From Actinoplanes aureus (GTDB lineage Bacteria > Actinomycetota > Actinomycetes > Mycobacteriales > Micromonosporaceae): DNA of 64,000 bases. The DNA lies in NCBI RefSeq assembly GCF_015704865.1, contig NZ_JADQTO010000006.1, positions 1-64,000 on the forward strand, given 5' to 3'. Numbering within the stretch: position 1 is the stretch's first letter; every line of letters begins with the position of its first letter. Made by a program: the position numbers and the translations under genes. The notes below the pieces were generated by a model. That model saw only the letters and a list, made by a program, of their open reading frames with translations, ran no database searches and was not told the origin of the DNA. Below, piece by piece: positions 16,127 to 23,152 of the stretch.

Positions 16127-16711
16127 GTGCCGACCGGTGTGGCCCTGCGCGACGTGCGCGAACAGCTCTTCGCGGCAGCCGACCGGATCCTGCTCCGGGA
16201 CGGGCCGCACGGCCTGACCAGCCGGGCCGTCACCGACGACGCGGGCTGCGCGAAAGGCGTCCTGCACCGGCACTTCGCCGACTTCGACGCGTTCCTCGCC
16301 GAGTACGTGCTGGACCGCGCCGGCCGGATGGACGAACAGGCGGCCGTGCTGCGCGAAGCCGCCGGGACCGGCACGGTCACCGGCAACCTCACCGAGGCGC
16401 TGACCGCCCTGTTCGGCTCGGTCGCGGTGGCCATCGTCGCCCTGATCACCTTCCGCGACGAGTTGCGGGCCCGCCTCCGGGAGACCTGGCCGGCCGGTGT
16501 TCCGGTGCTCACCGAAGGCGCCGAGATGATCGCCGGCTACCTCGCCGAGGAACGCGATCGCGGCCGGATCGCGGCCGGTGCCCACGTCGACACACTCGCC
16601 GCCGTGCTGATCGGCAGCACGCACCTGCTCTTCGCCGACCGTACCGGTGCCCGCCCCGAACCGGAGGCGGTCCGGCACACCGTCACGACAGTTCTGGCCG
16701 CTGTGCTCTGA
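16127..16711 (+). CDS. TetR-family transcriptional repressor
   Basis: 194 residues. The N-terminal helix-turn-helix (about residues 12-58) shows GLTSRAVTDDAGCAKGVLHR followed by HFADFDAFL, the typical TetR recognition helix and following helix. The C-terminal ligand-binding domain is not recognisable further. The GTG at 16127 is chosen because GGAAGGGGAG lies 6 nt upstream; an earlier in-frame GTG at 16091 lies inside the operator. It probably represses itself and the divergent methyltransferase through the two operators between them. Its 3' end overlaps the convergent DUF2784 gene by 29 bp. Confidence 0.9.
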   Translation: MPTGVALRDVREQLFAAADRILLRDGPHGLTSRAVTDDAGCAKGVLHRHFADFDAFLAEYVLDRAGRMDEQAAVLREAAGTGTVTGNLTEALTALFGSVAVAIVALITFRDELRARLRETWPAGVPVLTEGAEMIAGYLAEERDRGRIAAGAHVDTLAAVLIGSTHLLFADRTGARPEPEAVRHTVTTVLAAVL

Positions 16712-17057
16712 CCCGCCACCGGTACGCCGCACCCGCCCACGAGACCGCCACCACCACCGCCACCAGGGCCTGCATCAGTCCGGCGTACCGCTCCGGGTAG
16801 ATGATCCCGGTCAGGTAGGTGTCGATGAACCCGCGCTCCAGCCCCGCGCTGCCGGCCTGCTCCCTGGCCCGGTCCTCCACCCACGTCAGCGGGCAGTTGA
16901 AGCCGAACAGCACGGTCGAAAAGCCCCACACCGCGGTGAGCAGGTGCGGCCAGATAGCCCACGGCCGGCGCCAGGCCAGAAAACCGCCGAACACCACCCA
17001 GGCCAGGAATGCGAAATGGACGACCATCGTCGCATCGGCCAGGATCCGGTATCCCAT
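16683..17057 (-). CDS. DUF2784 family membrane protein
   Basis: 124 residues with three to four membrane helices. The family hallmarks are present: an N-terminal MVVHFAFLAWVVFGG helix, the NCPLTWVEDRAR motif in the centre (the cysteine and acidic residues are conserved in DUF2784), and the GFIDTYLTGIIYPERY segment before the last helix. The biochemical role is unknown. It is convergent with tetR (29-bp overlap) and divergent from the LuxR-type gene across a short intergenic region. Confidence 0.88.
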   Translation of the reverse strand: MGYRILADATMVVHFAFLAWVVFGGFLAWRRPWAIWPHLLTAVWGFSTVLFGFNCPLTWVEDRAREQAGSAGLERGFIDTYLTGIIYPERYAGLMQALVAVVVAVSWAGAAYRWRVRAQRPELS

Positions 17058-17144
17058 ACCAGCCAGTGAACCTTTCTCAAGGTGGCGAGGGCAATGGAAC
17101 CCTCTGGCCCACCCGTATCGTGCTTGCAAAGGAGGGCAACGGCC

Positions 17145-18752
17145 GTGGAATCGGCGGGCGATCCGCAGCAGGCCCGGGCGGCATATGCCGGCCAGGCATG
17201 GCAGCGCGCCGTCACGCTGTTCGCACGTGCAGACGCGGTCACCCCACTGACGCCCGCCGATCTGGAACTGGCGGCCGAGGCCGCCGAGATGTGCGGGCGT
17301 GGCGACGAGGCGGTGCGCCTGCTGCGCCGGGCCTATCTGGGGTACGCGGAGTCCGGCGCGATCGGTGCCGCCCTGCGCTGCGGCTACTGGCTGTGCAAGG
17401 CGCTCTTCTGGGCCGGCGACCTGGGCCACTCCAACGCCTGGCAGTCCCGCGCCCTGCAACTGGCCGCCACCGCCGGCCCCGAGCCGGAGTGCGGCTACCT
17501 GGAGCTGCTCGCCGGTGAGCAGCACCTGCGGGCCGGCCGCCGGGCCGCCCTGCTGGACACCGCCGCCCGGCTGGCCGAGCAGGCCCGCACCGGAGACGAC
17601 GCCGATCTGCGCGCCGCCGCCGCGATGCTGTACGGGATCGCACTGCTCACCCACGACCAGGTCGACGCCGGGCTGGCCCAGCTGGACGAGGCGATGGTGG
17701 CCGCCGTCGACGGCCTGCTCACCGCCCGCGCCACCGGGATGGTCTACTGCGCGGTCATCGGTGCCTGCCAGGACCTGCACGAACTGCGCCGGGCCAAGGA
17801 GTGGACCCGGGCACTGGCCGGCTGGTGCGACGCCCAGCCCGAGTTCACCGGCGCGTACCGGGGACTGTGCCGGGTGCACCGGGTCGCCGTGCTGACTCTG
17901 ACCGGCGGCTGGCCCGAAGCCGTACGCGAGGCCCGGGCCGCCTGCGCGCAGCTCACCGCGGGATACGGCGAGATGGTCGCGGGCGGCGCCTACTACCAGC
18001 TGGCCGAGGTGTGCCGGCTGCGCGGGGAGTTCGGCGAGGCCGACCGGGCGTACCGGGAGGCGTTGCGCCGCGGCTGGAACATCCAGCCCGGTCTCGCCCT
18101 GCTGCGCCTGGCCCAGGGCCGGACCCGGGCCGCCGAAGCGGGTGTCCGCCGCGCGCTGGCCGAGGCGGACCAGCCGCTGAACCGGGCCCGGCTGCTTCCG
18201 GCCGCGGTGGAGATCCTGGTGGCGGCCGGCGACCTGGACGCCGCGGAGCGGTGCGCGGCGGAGCTGACCGCCGTCGCCACCCGGTACGGCACCACCGCCC
18301 TCGCCGCGATGGCCGCCCACGCCACCGGTGCGGTACGCCTGGCCGCCGGGCAGGCCGCCACCGCACTGCCGCCGTTGCGCGAGGGCTTCCGGCTGTGGCG
18401 GGACCTGGAAGCGCCCTACGAAGCGGCGCGCAGCCAGGCGCTGATCGGCGCGGCCTGCCGCGACCTGGGCGACGACGACGCCGCGGCGATGGAACACGAC
18501 GCCGCCGAACAGGTGTTCCGCCGGCTCGGCGCGACCCCGGCGGTACGCCGCGCCGAGCCGCACGGCCTCACCTCCCGGGAGCTCGAGGTGATCCGGCTGC
18601 TCGCCCAGGGCGGCACCAACCGGGAGATCGCCGGACAGTTGCGGCTCAGCGAGAAGACCGTCGCCCGGCACGTCAGCAACATCTTCGGCAAGCTCGGCGT
18701 CGGGTCGCGGACGGCGGTGGCCGCGTACGCGTACGAGCATCGCCTGGTCTGA
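17145..18752 (+). CDS. LuxR-type regulator with TPR-like sensor region
   Basis: 535 residues. The first 450 are helical repeats resembling TPR/MalT-type sensor domains with no P-loop. The C-terminus carries a GerE/LuxR helix-turn-helix: [20 protein letters not shown], then [19 protein letters not shown]. It is a LAL-like regulator lacking the ATPase module. The GTG at 17145 is preferred because GGAGG lies 9 nt upstream; earlier in-frame starts at 17082 and 17094 have none. The flavin monooxygenase gene 75 bp downstream is a possible target or operon partner. Confidence 0.87.
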   Translation: MESAGDPQQARAAYAGQAWQRAVTLFARADAVTPLTPADLELAAEAAEMCGRGDEAVRLLRRAYLGYAESGAIGAALRCGYWLCKALFWAGDLGHSNAWQSRALQLAATAGPEPECGYLELLAGEQHLRAGRRAALLDTAARLAEQARTGDDADLRAAAAMLYGIALLTHDQVDAGLAQLDEAMVAAVDGLLTARATGMVYCAVIGACQDLHELRRAKEWTRALAGWCDAQPEFTGAYRGLCRVHRVAVLTLTGGWPEAVREARAACAQLTAGYGEMVAGGAYYQLAEVCRLRGEFGEADRAYREALRRGWNIQPGLALLRLAQGRTRAAEAGVRRALAEADQPLNRARLLPAAVEILVAAGDLDAAERCAAELTAVATRYGTTALAAMAAHATGAVRLAAGQAATALPPLREGFRLWRDLEAPYEAARSQALIGAACRDLGDDDAAAMEHDAAEQVFRRLGATPAVRRAEPHGLTSRELEVIRLLAQGGTNREIAGQLRLSEKTVARHVSNIFGKLGVGSRTAVAAYAYEHRLV

Positions 18753-18827
18753 ATTGCCCACCCGCCGCCGGGCGGCTGGGTATTGCTGCCGAAGCGCGCG
18801 CCGCGCGCGACGGCGCACGCTGAGCCG

Positions 18828-19910
18828 ATGGAACAGATCGAGACCGTGATCATCGGCGGTGGACAGGCCGGGCTCGCCGCCGGCTATCACCTGCGGCGAC
18901 GCGGCCGCCCGCACGTCATCCTGGAGGCCGCGCCGCGGATCGGTGACTCCTGGCGGCAGCGCTGGGACTCGCTGCGGCTGTTCACCCCGGCCCGCTACAG
19001 CTCGCTGCCCGGCCGCCCGTTCCCGGCGCCGGCCTGGACGTTTCCCACCCGCCTCGAGTTCGCCGACTACCTGGCCGACTACGCCGCCCAGTTCCGGCTG
19101 CCGGTGCGCACCGGCGATGCGGTGCGCCGGCTGAGCAGCGACGGCGACGGCTACCAGGTGGACACAACCCATGCCCGGTACGCCGCGCGCAACGTCGTCA
19201 TCGCCACCGGCTTCGACCGGCTCCCGCGTCTGCCGGACTTCGCCGCCCGGCTCGACCCGCGGGTGCCGCAGCTGCACTCGGCGGACTACCGCGAACCCGG
19301 CCAGTTCGGCGACGGGACCGTGCTGGTGGTGGGAGCCGGGAACTCGGGGGCGGACATCGCGCTCGAGCTGGCCCGTACCCATCAGGTGTTGTTGTCCGGG
19401 CGGCATCCCGGCCACCTGCCCTGGCGGATCGAACGCGGCCTCACGCCGCTGCTCTGCCCGCTGACCTTCTTCGCCTTCCGGCATCTGCTGACCGTCCGCA
19501 CGCCGCCGGGCCGGCGGCTGCGGCCGTACGTCTTCGCGCACGGCGGCCCGCTGGTCCGGGTCAAGCCGGCCGATCTCGCCGCCGCCGGGATCACCCGGGT
19601 CCCGCGCGTCACCGGTGTCCGCGACGGCCTGCCGCTGCTGGCCGACGGCCGCGCCGTACCGGTCAGCGGCGTCCTCTGGTGCACCGGCTACCGGCCGGAT
19701 CTGAGCTGGATCGACCTGCCGGGGTTCGGCGGCCCGGAACCGGCGCACCGGCGCGGCGTCGTCATCGGACATCCCGGCCTCTACCTGGTCGGATGGATCT
19801 TCCAATACGCCCTGGCGTCATCGATGATCCAGGGCGTCGGCCGCGACGCCGCCCACATCGCGAAACGGATCTCGATTAATTCGATTGCCGGTACCCGGGC
19901 CGCGGCTTAG
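18828..19910 (+). CDS. Flavin-containing monooxygenase-like FAD/NADPH oxidoreductase
   Basis: 360 residues. FAD-binding GGGQAGLAAG near the N-terminus, NADPH-binding VVGAGNSGADIA in the middle, and the ATG-like NVVIATGFDRLP and VLWCTGYRPDLSWID strands identify the FMO/YUCCA/CzcO-like group of class B flavoproteins. They oxidise soft nucleophiles or ketones, or act as NADPH-dependent oxidoreductases; the substrate here is unknown. The ATG at 18828 is chosen since the flavin-binding strand begins five residues later. It lies downstream of the LuxR-type regulator. Confidence 0.9.
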   Translation: MEQIETVIIGGGQAGLAAGYHLRRRGRPHVILEAAPRIGDSWRQRWDSLRLFTPARYSSLPGRPFPAPAWTFPTRLEFADYLADYAAQFRLPVRTGDAVRRLSSDGDGYQVDTTHARYAARNVVIATGFDRLPRLPDFAARLDPRVPQLHSADYREPGQFGDGTVLVVGAGNSGADIALELARTHQVLLSGRHPGHLPWRIERGLTPLLCPLTFFAFRHLLTVRTPPGRRLRPYVFAHGGPLVRVKPADLAAAGITRVPRVTGVRDGLPLLADGRAVPVSGVLWCTGYRPDLSWIDLPGFGGPEPAHRRGVVIGHPGLYLVGWIFQYALASSMIQGVGRDAAHIAKRISINSIAGTRAAA

Positions 19911-19955
19911 CTTTGTCGTCAACACCGGCCGAGCCGACGGGAAGGAGACGAAGTC

Positions 19956-20048
19956 ATGATGCGCAATTCCGCGATCGCCATGTGGCAGCGTCTCGCCCTG
20001 CGCAAGGGCAGCCGACAGCTGCGACGGTGGCGCGATTCAGCCGGATGA
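19956..20048 (+). CDS. Small basic 30-residue peptide
   Basis: An ORF of 30 codons with two consecutive ATGs, a good ribosome binding site (GAAGGAGACG, 7 nt upstream) and an intrinsic terminator 14 bp after the stop. The peptide begins MMRNSAIAMWQRL and has nine Arg/Lys against one Asp, with two Trp; a helix would be amphipathic. It could be a regulatory, leader or membrane-active peptide. No family is recognised. The complete expression signals make a real gene likely despite its length. Confidence 0.6.
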   Translation: MMRNSAIAMWQRLALRKGSRQLRRWRDSAG

Positions 20049-20062
20049 TCCGGTGATCCTCG

Positions 20063-20101
20063 CGCCGCCCCTCCTTCCAGGAACGGGCGGCGTTCTTCTT
20101 T
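20063..20101 (+). terminator. Intrinsic terminator after the small peptide gene
   Basis: CGCCGCCC at 20063-20070 is inverted at 20085-20092 and followed directly by TTCTTCTTTT. It ends transcription of the small-peptide gene just before the tRNA array, whose first tRNA begins two bases later, so the tRNAs must have their own promoter or depend on read-through or processing. Confidence 0.85.
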
Positions 20102-20102
20102 T

Positions 20103-20175
20103 ACGGGTGTAGCTCAACTGGCAGAGCACCAGCCTCCAAATCTGGCAGATGCGGGTTCGACTCCTGCTGCCCGTG
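20103..20175 (+). tRNA. tRNA-Trp (CCA)
   Basis: Cloverleaf with acceptor ACGGGTG/TGCCCGT, D arm GCTC/GAGC and T arm GCGGG-TTCGACT-CCTGC. The anticodon loop CTCCAAA at 20134-20140 gives CCA. The bottom pair of the anticodon stem is C-T, a mismatch, and two acceptor pairs are G-T, so it looks diverged from a housekeeping tRNA-Trp. No CCA is encoded. Confidence 0.85.
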
Positions 20176-20214
20176 CGCGCGTTACTTGAAAACTCCACAG
20201 CGGATCGCACACAT

Positions 20215-20287
20215 GTCCTCGTAGCTCAGTGGATAGAGCACCGGATTACGGATCCGGGTGTCGGGAGTTCGAATCTCTCCGGGGACA
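20215..20287 (+). tRNA. tRNA-Arg (ACG)
   Basis: Acceptor GTCCTCG/CGGGGAC, anticodon stem CCGGA/TCCGG with loop TTACGGA giving ACG, and T arm GGGAG-TTCGAAT-CTCTC. Position 34 A should be deaminated to inosine, reading CGU, CGC and CGA. Confidence 0.9.
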
Positions 20288-20341
20288 CGATGTGGCTGTA
20301 GCTCGCCGTCCCGGGCCCGAGGCCCGGCAGTCACTCGTTGA

Positions 20342-20415
20342 TGCGGGTTGGTGCAATCTGGCAGCACGTCCGGCTCTGAACCGGAAGGTTGGAGGTTCGA
20401 GTCCTCCACCCGCAG
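20342..20415 (+). tRNA. tRNA-Gln (CTG)
   Basis: Acceptor TGCGGGT/ACCCGCA, D stem GTGC/GCAC, anticodon stem TCCGG/CCGGA with loop CTCTGAA giving CTG, T arm GGAGG-TTCGAGT-CCTCC. The 54 bp before it contain a GC-rich hairpin and the fragment GGCTGTAGCTC, which resembles the start of a lost tRNA. Confidence 0.92.
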
Positions 20416-20443
20416 CTGCCCGGCCGTCTCCGGCCGGGCCTTC

Positions 20444-20517
20444 GCCCTCGTGGCCCAACCGGCAGAGGCACCAGGCCGAGGACCTGGACGGTGCGCGTTC
20501 GAATCGCGCCGAGGGCA
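20444..20517 (+). tRNA. tRNA with leucine anticodon GAG but class I shape
   Basis: Acceptor GCCCTCG/CGAGGGC, anticodon stem CCAGG/CCTGG, T arm GCGCG-TTCGAAT-CGCGC. The loop CCGAGGA puts GAG at positions 34-36 with C instead of the universal U at position 33. The variable region is only 5 nt (20488-20492), whereas leucine tRNAs have a long variable arm. What it is charged with is uncertain. Confidence 0.75.
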
Positions 20518-20538
20518 CTGTTCCGACGATTTCAACAA

Positions 20539-20613
20539 GCCCGGGTAGCCCAATTGGCAGGAGGCACGCCGCTCAGAACGGCGGAAGTGCGCGTTCGAAT
20601 CGCGCCCCGGGTA
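20539..20613 (+). tRNA. tRNA with leucine anticodon CAG but class I shape
   Basis: Acceptor GCCCGGG/CCCGGGT (first pair G-T), anticodon stem CGCCG/CGGCG with loop CTCAGAA giving CAG, T arm GCGCG-TTCGAAT-CGCGC. The variable region is 5 nt, again lacking the leucine-type long arm. The segment GTGCGCGTTCGAATCGCGCC is identical to that of the preceding tRNA, so the two probably arose by duplication. Confidence 0.75.
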
Positions 20614-20618
20614 CGCAT

Positions 20619-20691
20619 GGGCTCGTAGCTCATCTGGTAGAGCGCCCGCCTTGCAAGCGGGAGGTGGCCGGTTCGACCCCGGCCGGGTCCA
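20619..20691 (+). tRNA. tRNA-Ala (TGC)
   Basis: Acceptor GGGCTCG/CGGGTCC with two G-T pairs, D arm GCTC/GAGC, anticodon stem CCCGC/GCGGG with loop CTTGCAA giving TGC, T arm GCCGG-TTCGACC-CCGGC. The G3-T70 wobble that alanyl-tRNA synthetase recognises is present (third acceptor pair). Confidence 0.92.
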
Positions 20692-20702
20692 CGAAAGGCA
20701 AG

Positions 20703-20793
20703 GGAGAGCTGGCCGAGCGGCCTAAGGCGGCGGATTGCTAATCCGCAGCAGTGGCGTATGCCGCTGCCGAGAGTTCGAATCTCTCGCTCTCCG
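20703..20793 (+). tRNA. tRNA-Ser (GCT)
   Basis: Class II tRNA: acceptor GGAGAGC/GCTCTCC, anticodon stem CGGAT/ATCCG with loop TGCTAA-type giving GCT, a long variable arm (GCAGTGGCG... paired around TAT), and T arm CGAGAG-type with TTCGAAT. Structure is fully canonical and contrasts with the two short-armed leucine-anticodon tRNAs next to it. Confidence 0.92.
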
Positions 20794-20807
20794 CATTCCT
20801 GTTCCAC

Positions 20808-20879
20808 GTCGCCGTAGCTCAGTGGGAGAGCGCTGCCCTCATAAGGCGGAGGCCGGTGGTTCGAAACCACCCGGCGACA
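20808..20879 (+). tRNA. tRNA-Met or tRNA-Ile2 (CAT)
   Basis: Acceptor GTCGCCG/CGGCGAC, D arm GCTC/GAGC, anticodon stem CTGCC/GGCGG with loop CTCATAA giving CAT, T arm GGTGG-TTCGAAA-CCACC. It is not an initiator (first acceptor pair is Watson-Crick and no three-GC anticodon stem). Elongator Met and lysidine-modified Ile2 cannot be separated by eye. Confidence 0.88.
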
Positions 20880-20880
20880 C

Positions 20881-20953
20881 GTGCCGCTAGCTCAATTGGC
20901 AGAGCTGCTGACTCTTAATCAGTAGGTTCGGGGTTCGACTCCCCGGCGGCGCA
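20881..20953 (+). tRNA. tRNA-Lys (CTT)
   Basis: Acceptor GTGCCGC/GCGGCGC, D arm GCTC/GAGC, anticodon loop CTCTTAA giving CTT, T arm CGGGG-TTCGACT-CCCCG. It starts two bases after the preceding tRNA ends, showing how tightly the array is packed. Confidence 0.92.
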
Positions 20954-21477
20954 CTCAAGGTCGCGGTGGGTATCTGTACGGCAGCGTGGGCCGGCCCGCG
21001 TGCGTTGGCCAATATCTATCAGTTGGGGTGGCCGGTTACCGTTGGCCCGGCGACGTAGTCGACGGCGTCTCGAGCGGCGTCTCGAGCGGTAAAGAAAAGA
21101 CCGGCGGCCCGATCAACGGTCCGCCGGTCCCGTGGCACGGGCCGGTAGGCGCCGGATCGTACCACTTACTCCAGCCGACCATCTCACTGTTCGCCGGAGT
21201 CGAGTGCCAGGTTACATGATCAAACTGTGCAGTCGGAACTGGTCAGATCGACGAATGTGCAACTATGGCGACAGATGGGGATCCCTCGATCGGACGACTC
21301 CCCTTGCGTCTGACCGAAGAGCTAACGATAACCCGATTTCGGAATCAAAAGGCTCAATCGTGCCTATCGGGCAATCGGACCTCGTGTGCGATTGCCGCGG
21401 AGTGGGGGCTGGTTATCTACGGCGATGCCCCACTACCGTGAAAGAAGACACGTTGCGTAGCCAAAGGAGAACTCTTC
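20954..21477. other. Intergenic region after the tRNA array
   Basis: No gene is supported. It holds a perfect 12-bp direct duplication CGGCGTCTCGAG at 21063-21086 and a hairpin terminator facing left at 21099-21129. The part from 21180 is clearly lower in GC than the flanks and probably carries the promoter of the 21478 operon. Confidence 0.6.
21099..21129 (-). terminator. Leftward-facing intrinsic terminator
   Basis: GACCGGCGG at 21099-21107 is inverted at 21121-21129, extended by CC/GG inside. On the minus strand the stem is followed by TTTTCTTT. It would stop transcription running leftward toward the tRNA array, although no minus-strand gene starts nearby; it may shield the tRNAs from antisense reading or mark a lost gene. 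Confidence 0.7.
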
Positions 21478-21876
21478 GTGCCAGGGCGGTGGATGGCGTA
21501 CCTCAAGCCCCATCCCGGGCTCGACGAAGATCTCCGCCGGATCGGTGACCATGCCGAGGCCGGTTGGATTGAGCTTTGCACCTGGGACTGGTCGGAGCGT
21601 CCGATGTGCGAGGGCTTCACTGTGGACGATCTCCTGATGGGCCTGTGGCTGCCCAACACCGGTAAGGACGGCCTGCGATGCGGCATCCTCTTCCGCTTGA
21701 TCGAATTACAGAGAGTAGAAGTCGGATTGGCTTTGCATGCGTTTGAGGCCGATTTCGATCACTACGCTGAGCAAGCCACCGACTTGGGGATCCCCGCCGA
21801 AGCGGTTAAGACAGCAACCTTCAGGTATACCACGTGGGTCCGGCAACTCGTGGATGAACGACCGAATGACGTTTAG
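21478..21876 (+). CDS. Hypothetical protein, first gene of a TAC-like module
   Basis: 132 residues, not recognised. GTG start with a strong AAAGGAGAA 6 nt upstream. The N-terminus has several Trp residues and an acidic character; the second half (GILFRLIEL, VGLALHAFEADFDHY) resembles in pattern only the strand pair of RelE/HigB-type toxins, without the basic residues expected of them. It precedes an XRE regulator and a SecB-like chaperone, the position of the toxin in toxin-antitoxin-chaperone loci. A toxin role is therefore a guess from context. Lower GC and mixed codon use suggest horizontal acquisition. Confidence 0.7.
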   Translation: MPGRWMAYLKPHPGLDEDLRRIGDHAEAGWIELCTWDWSERPMCEGFTVDDLLMGLWLPNTGKDGLRCGILFRLIELQRVEVGLALHAFEADFDHYAEQATDLGIPAEAVKTATFRYTTWVRQLVDERPNDV

Positions 21877-21986
21877 CTAAAAGAGGCAGAAATGCTCTTA
21901 GGCCTTCCTAACAGGCCATGCAGGTGACAGTATCGGTTAGGACCGATGTGGCCACGGGGGGCCCAACCGGGACGGGAGAGATCGCC

Positions 21987-22664
21987 GTGAGCGATACGTC
22001 TAGCAAGAGGGACAGTGCAGTCTCCGACGCCCTTGTAGCCTCCGACGCACTTTTAACAATCAGCAAAGCCCAATTGGAGTCGCTTCTACAGACGCAGTGG
22101 GCTGAGCAGAACGCGATGGTGCGCCGCCGGCTCAGAGACGCACAAACTCGAGCTGACGTCGAGGACGCCCGTACCCGTCGGTGGCTGGCTTGGACTCTTG
22201 CTCTGGTGCGGAAGCAGCGAGGTGTCACCCAGACGGAACTCGCGCGAAGGACCGGCACTCACCAGTCCGCTATTTCGGATATCGAGCAGGGGCAAATCGA
22301 CTTCCGGCTTTCGACGATCCAGAAGATTGCTCGGGCGCTCGGCGTGACGCTGGAAGTCCACCTGCGCAGCGACTCCTGGACGAGTCTCTATTCCTGGACG
22401 CAGCGGTCGTGGCCTTACGACTCTTCGGTAAGGCAGGCCAAGGTCATCGAGAGCCCCGACGTCAAGGAACTCCGCAGCGGCCTGCCCCCTCGCCAGCGCG
22501 CCGGACCGCAGGACGAGGGCGAGCCCGAGGCCGGCCCCAGTTCCGTGGTGAACCCCGCCGTCGTCGAGCTCGAGGGCAATCAATATCTCAGCGGTGAAGA
22601 CCTCGTCGAGATGGCGATCTCGCGGGTTTCGAGTGCTTCTGCCGAGGTGAGTGACGTTGCCTAA
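21987..22664 (+). CDS. XRE-family regulator, probable antitoxin with chaperone-addiction tail
   Basis: 225 residues. Residues 71-124 are a Cro/CI helix-turn-helix (VTQTELARRTGTHQSAISDI), like HigA antitoxins. The first 70 residues are helical. After the helix-turn-helix comes a 100-residue tail with an aromatic cluster (W131, Y135, W137, W142) and then a disordered acidic/proline region. In known toxin-antitoxin-chaperone systems such as HigBA-SecB of Mycobacterium tuberculosis, a short aromatic-containing tail behind the HTH makes the antitoxin depend on the chaperone. GTG 21987 is chosen because GGGAGAG lies 6 nt upstream; ATG 21918 has none. The stop overlaps the start region of the SecB-like gene. 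Confidence 0.78.
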   Translation: MSDTSSKRDSAVSDALVASDALLTISKAQLESLLQTQWAEQNAMVRRRLRDAQTRADVEDARTRRWLAWTLALVRKQRGVTQTELARRTGTHQSAISDIEQGQIDFRLSTIQKIARALGVTLEVHLRSDSWTSLYSWTQRSWPYDSSVRQAKVIESPDVKELRSGLPPRQRAGPQDEGEPEAGPSSVVNPAVVELEGNQYLSGEDLVEMAISRVSSASAEVSDVA

Positions 22665-23103
22665 GGGCGTGGAAGATCCACGCGTGATCTCCGACGGAGT
22701 GGCCGCCAAGTCCTCCATCGTTGATCTCAGGATGACTCACTTGAGTACCGATCTTCTGGTTCGTAGCCCGGTTCGGCCGCTCAGTGTCGGTTCACAGGTC
22801 GTTATTCCGGTGATATCCCGGGCGTCTGATGGGGTCTTCTCCTACCATGCCACGTACGAGTTGGACGTAAGAGACCATCGAGACCGAAAAGTTTTGAACG
22901 CGACCATCACGATGAGCGCGGTGTTCCAGATTGCGGACGAAAGTGTGTCCGACGCGGCTCTGCAGGCATTCGCTGAGTACGGTGCGCTCGATGTGGTGCA
23001 CCCGTACATGCGAGAGATACTCCATAACCTCACCAACAGGATGGGTATTCCGTCGCTTCTGCTCGACGTCAAGCCTCCGCTCGGATCACGTCTCAGGAAT
23101 TAG
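22657..23103 (+). CDS. SecB-like chaperone of a toxin-antitoxin-chaperone module
   Basis: About 148 residues. The C-terminal part follows the SecB pattern: YGALDVVHPYMREI and LHNLTNRMGIPSLLL correspond to the family's FPYxRExxxxLTxRxGxPPLxL. The N-terminal half fits the SecB strands. Actinobacteria generally lack the export chaperone SecB and have it only as a solitary antitoxin chaperone, so this gene next to a HigA-like protein is best read as a TAC chaperone. TTG at 22657 is preferred because GAGGTGA lies 6 nt upstream; GTG 22651 and GTG 22669 are alternatives. It overlaps the preceding stop, showing translational coupling. Confidence 0.78.
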   Translation: MPKGVEDPRVISDGVAAKSSIVDLRMTHLSTDLLVRSPVRPLSVGSQVVIPVISRASDGVFSYHATYELDVRDHRDRKVLNATITMSAVFQIADESVSDAALQAFAEYGALDVVHPYMREILHNLTNRMGIPSLLLDVKPPLGSRLRN

Positions 23104-23111
23104 AGTCAAAA

Positions 23112-23141
23112 GGAGAGGCCGGAATGAATTCCGGCCTCTCC
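23112..23141. terminator. Bidirectional intrinsic terminator
   Basis: GGAGAGGCCGGAA at 23112-23124 is perfectly inverted at 23129-23141 around a TGAA loop. It lies between the convergent SecB-like gene and a minus-strand membrane protein gene. On the minus strand TTTTGACT follows the stem; on the plus strand the downstream is only AT-rich. Confidence 0.88.
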
Positions 23142-23152
23142 GCATCTGCTTA

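Noticed and set aside
17058..19805. Very long minus-strand frame extending the DUF2784 gene upstream to over 1000 codons
   Set aside because: It is antisense to the LuxR-type and flavin monooxygenase genes; only the last 124 residues form a known family.
20215..20287. tRNA array as a phage or ICE integration site with attL/attR
   Set aside because: No integrase and no second copy of a tRNA 3' end was seen in the window, so an attachment site cannot be supported.
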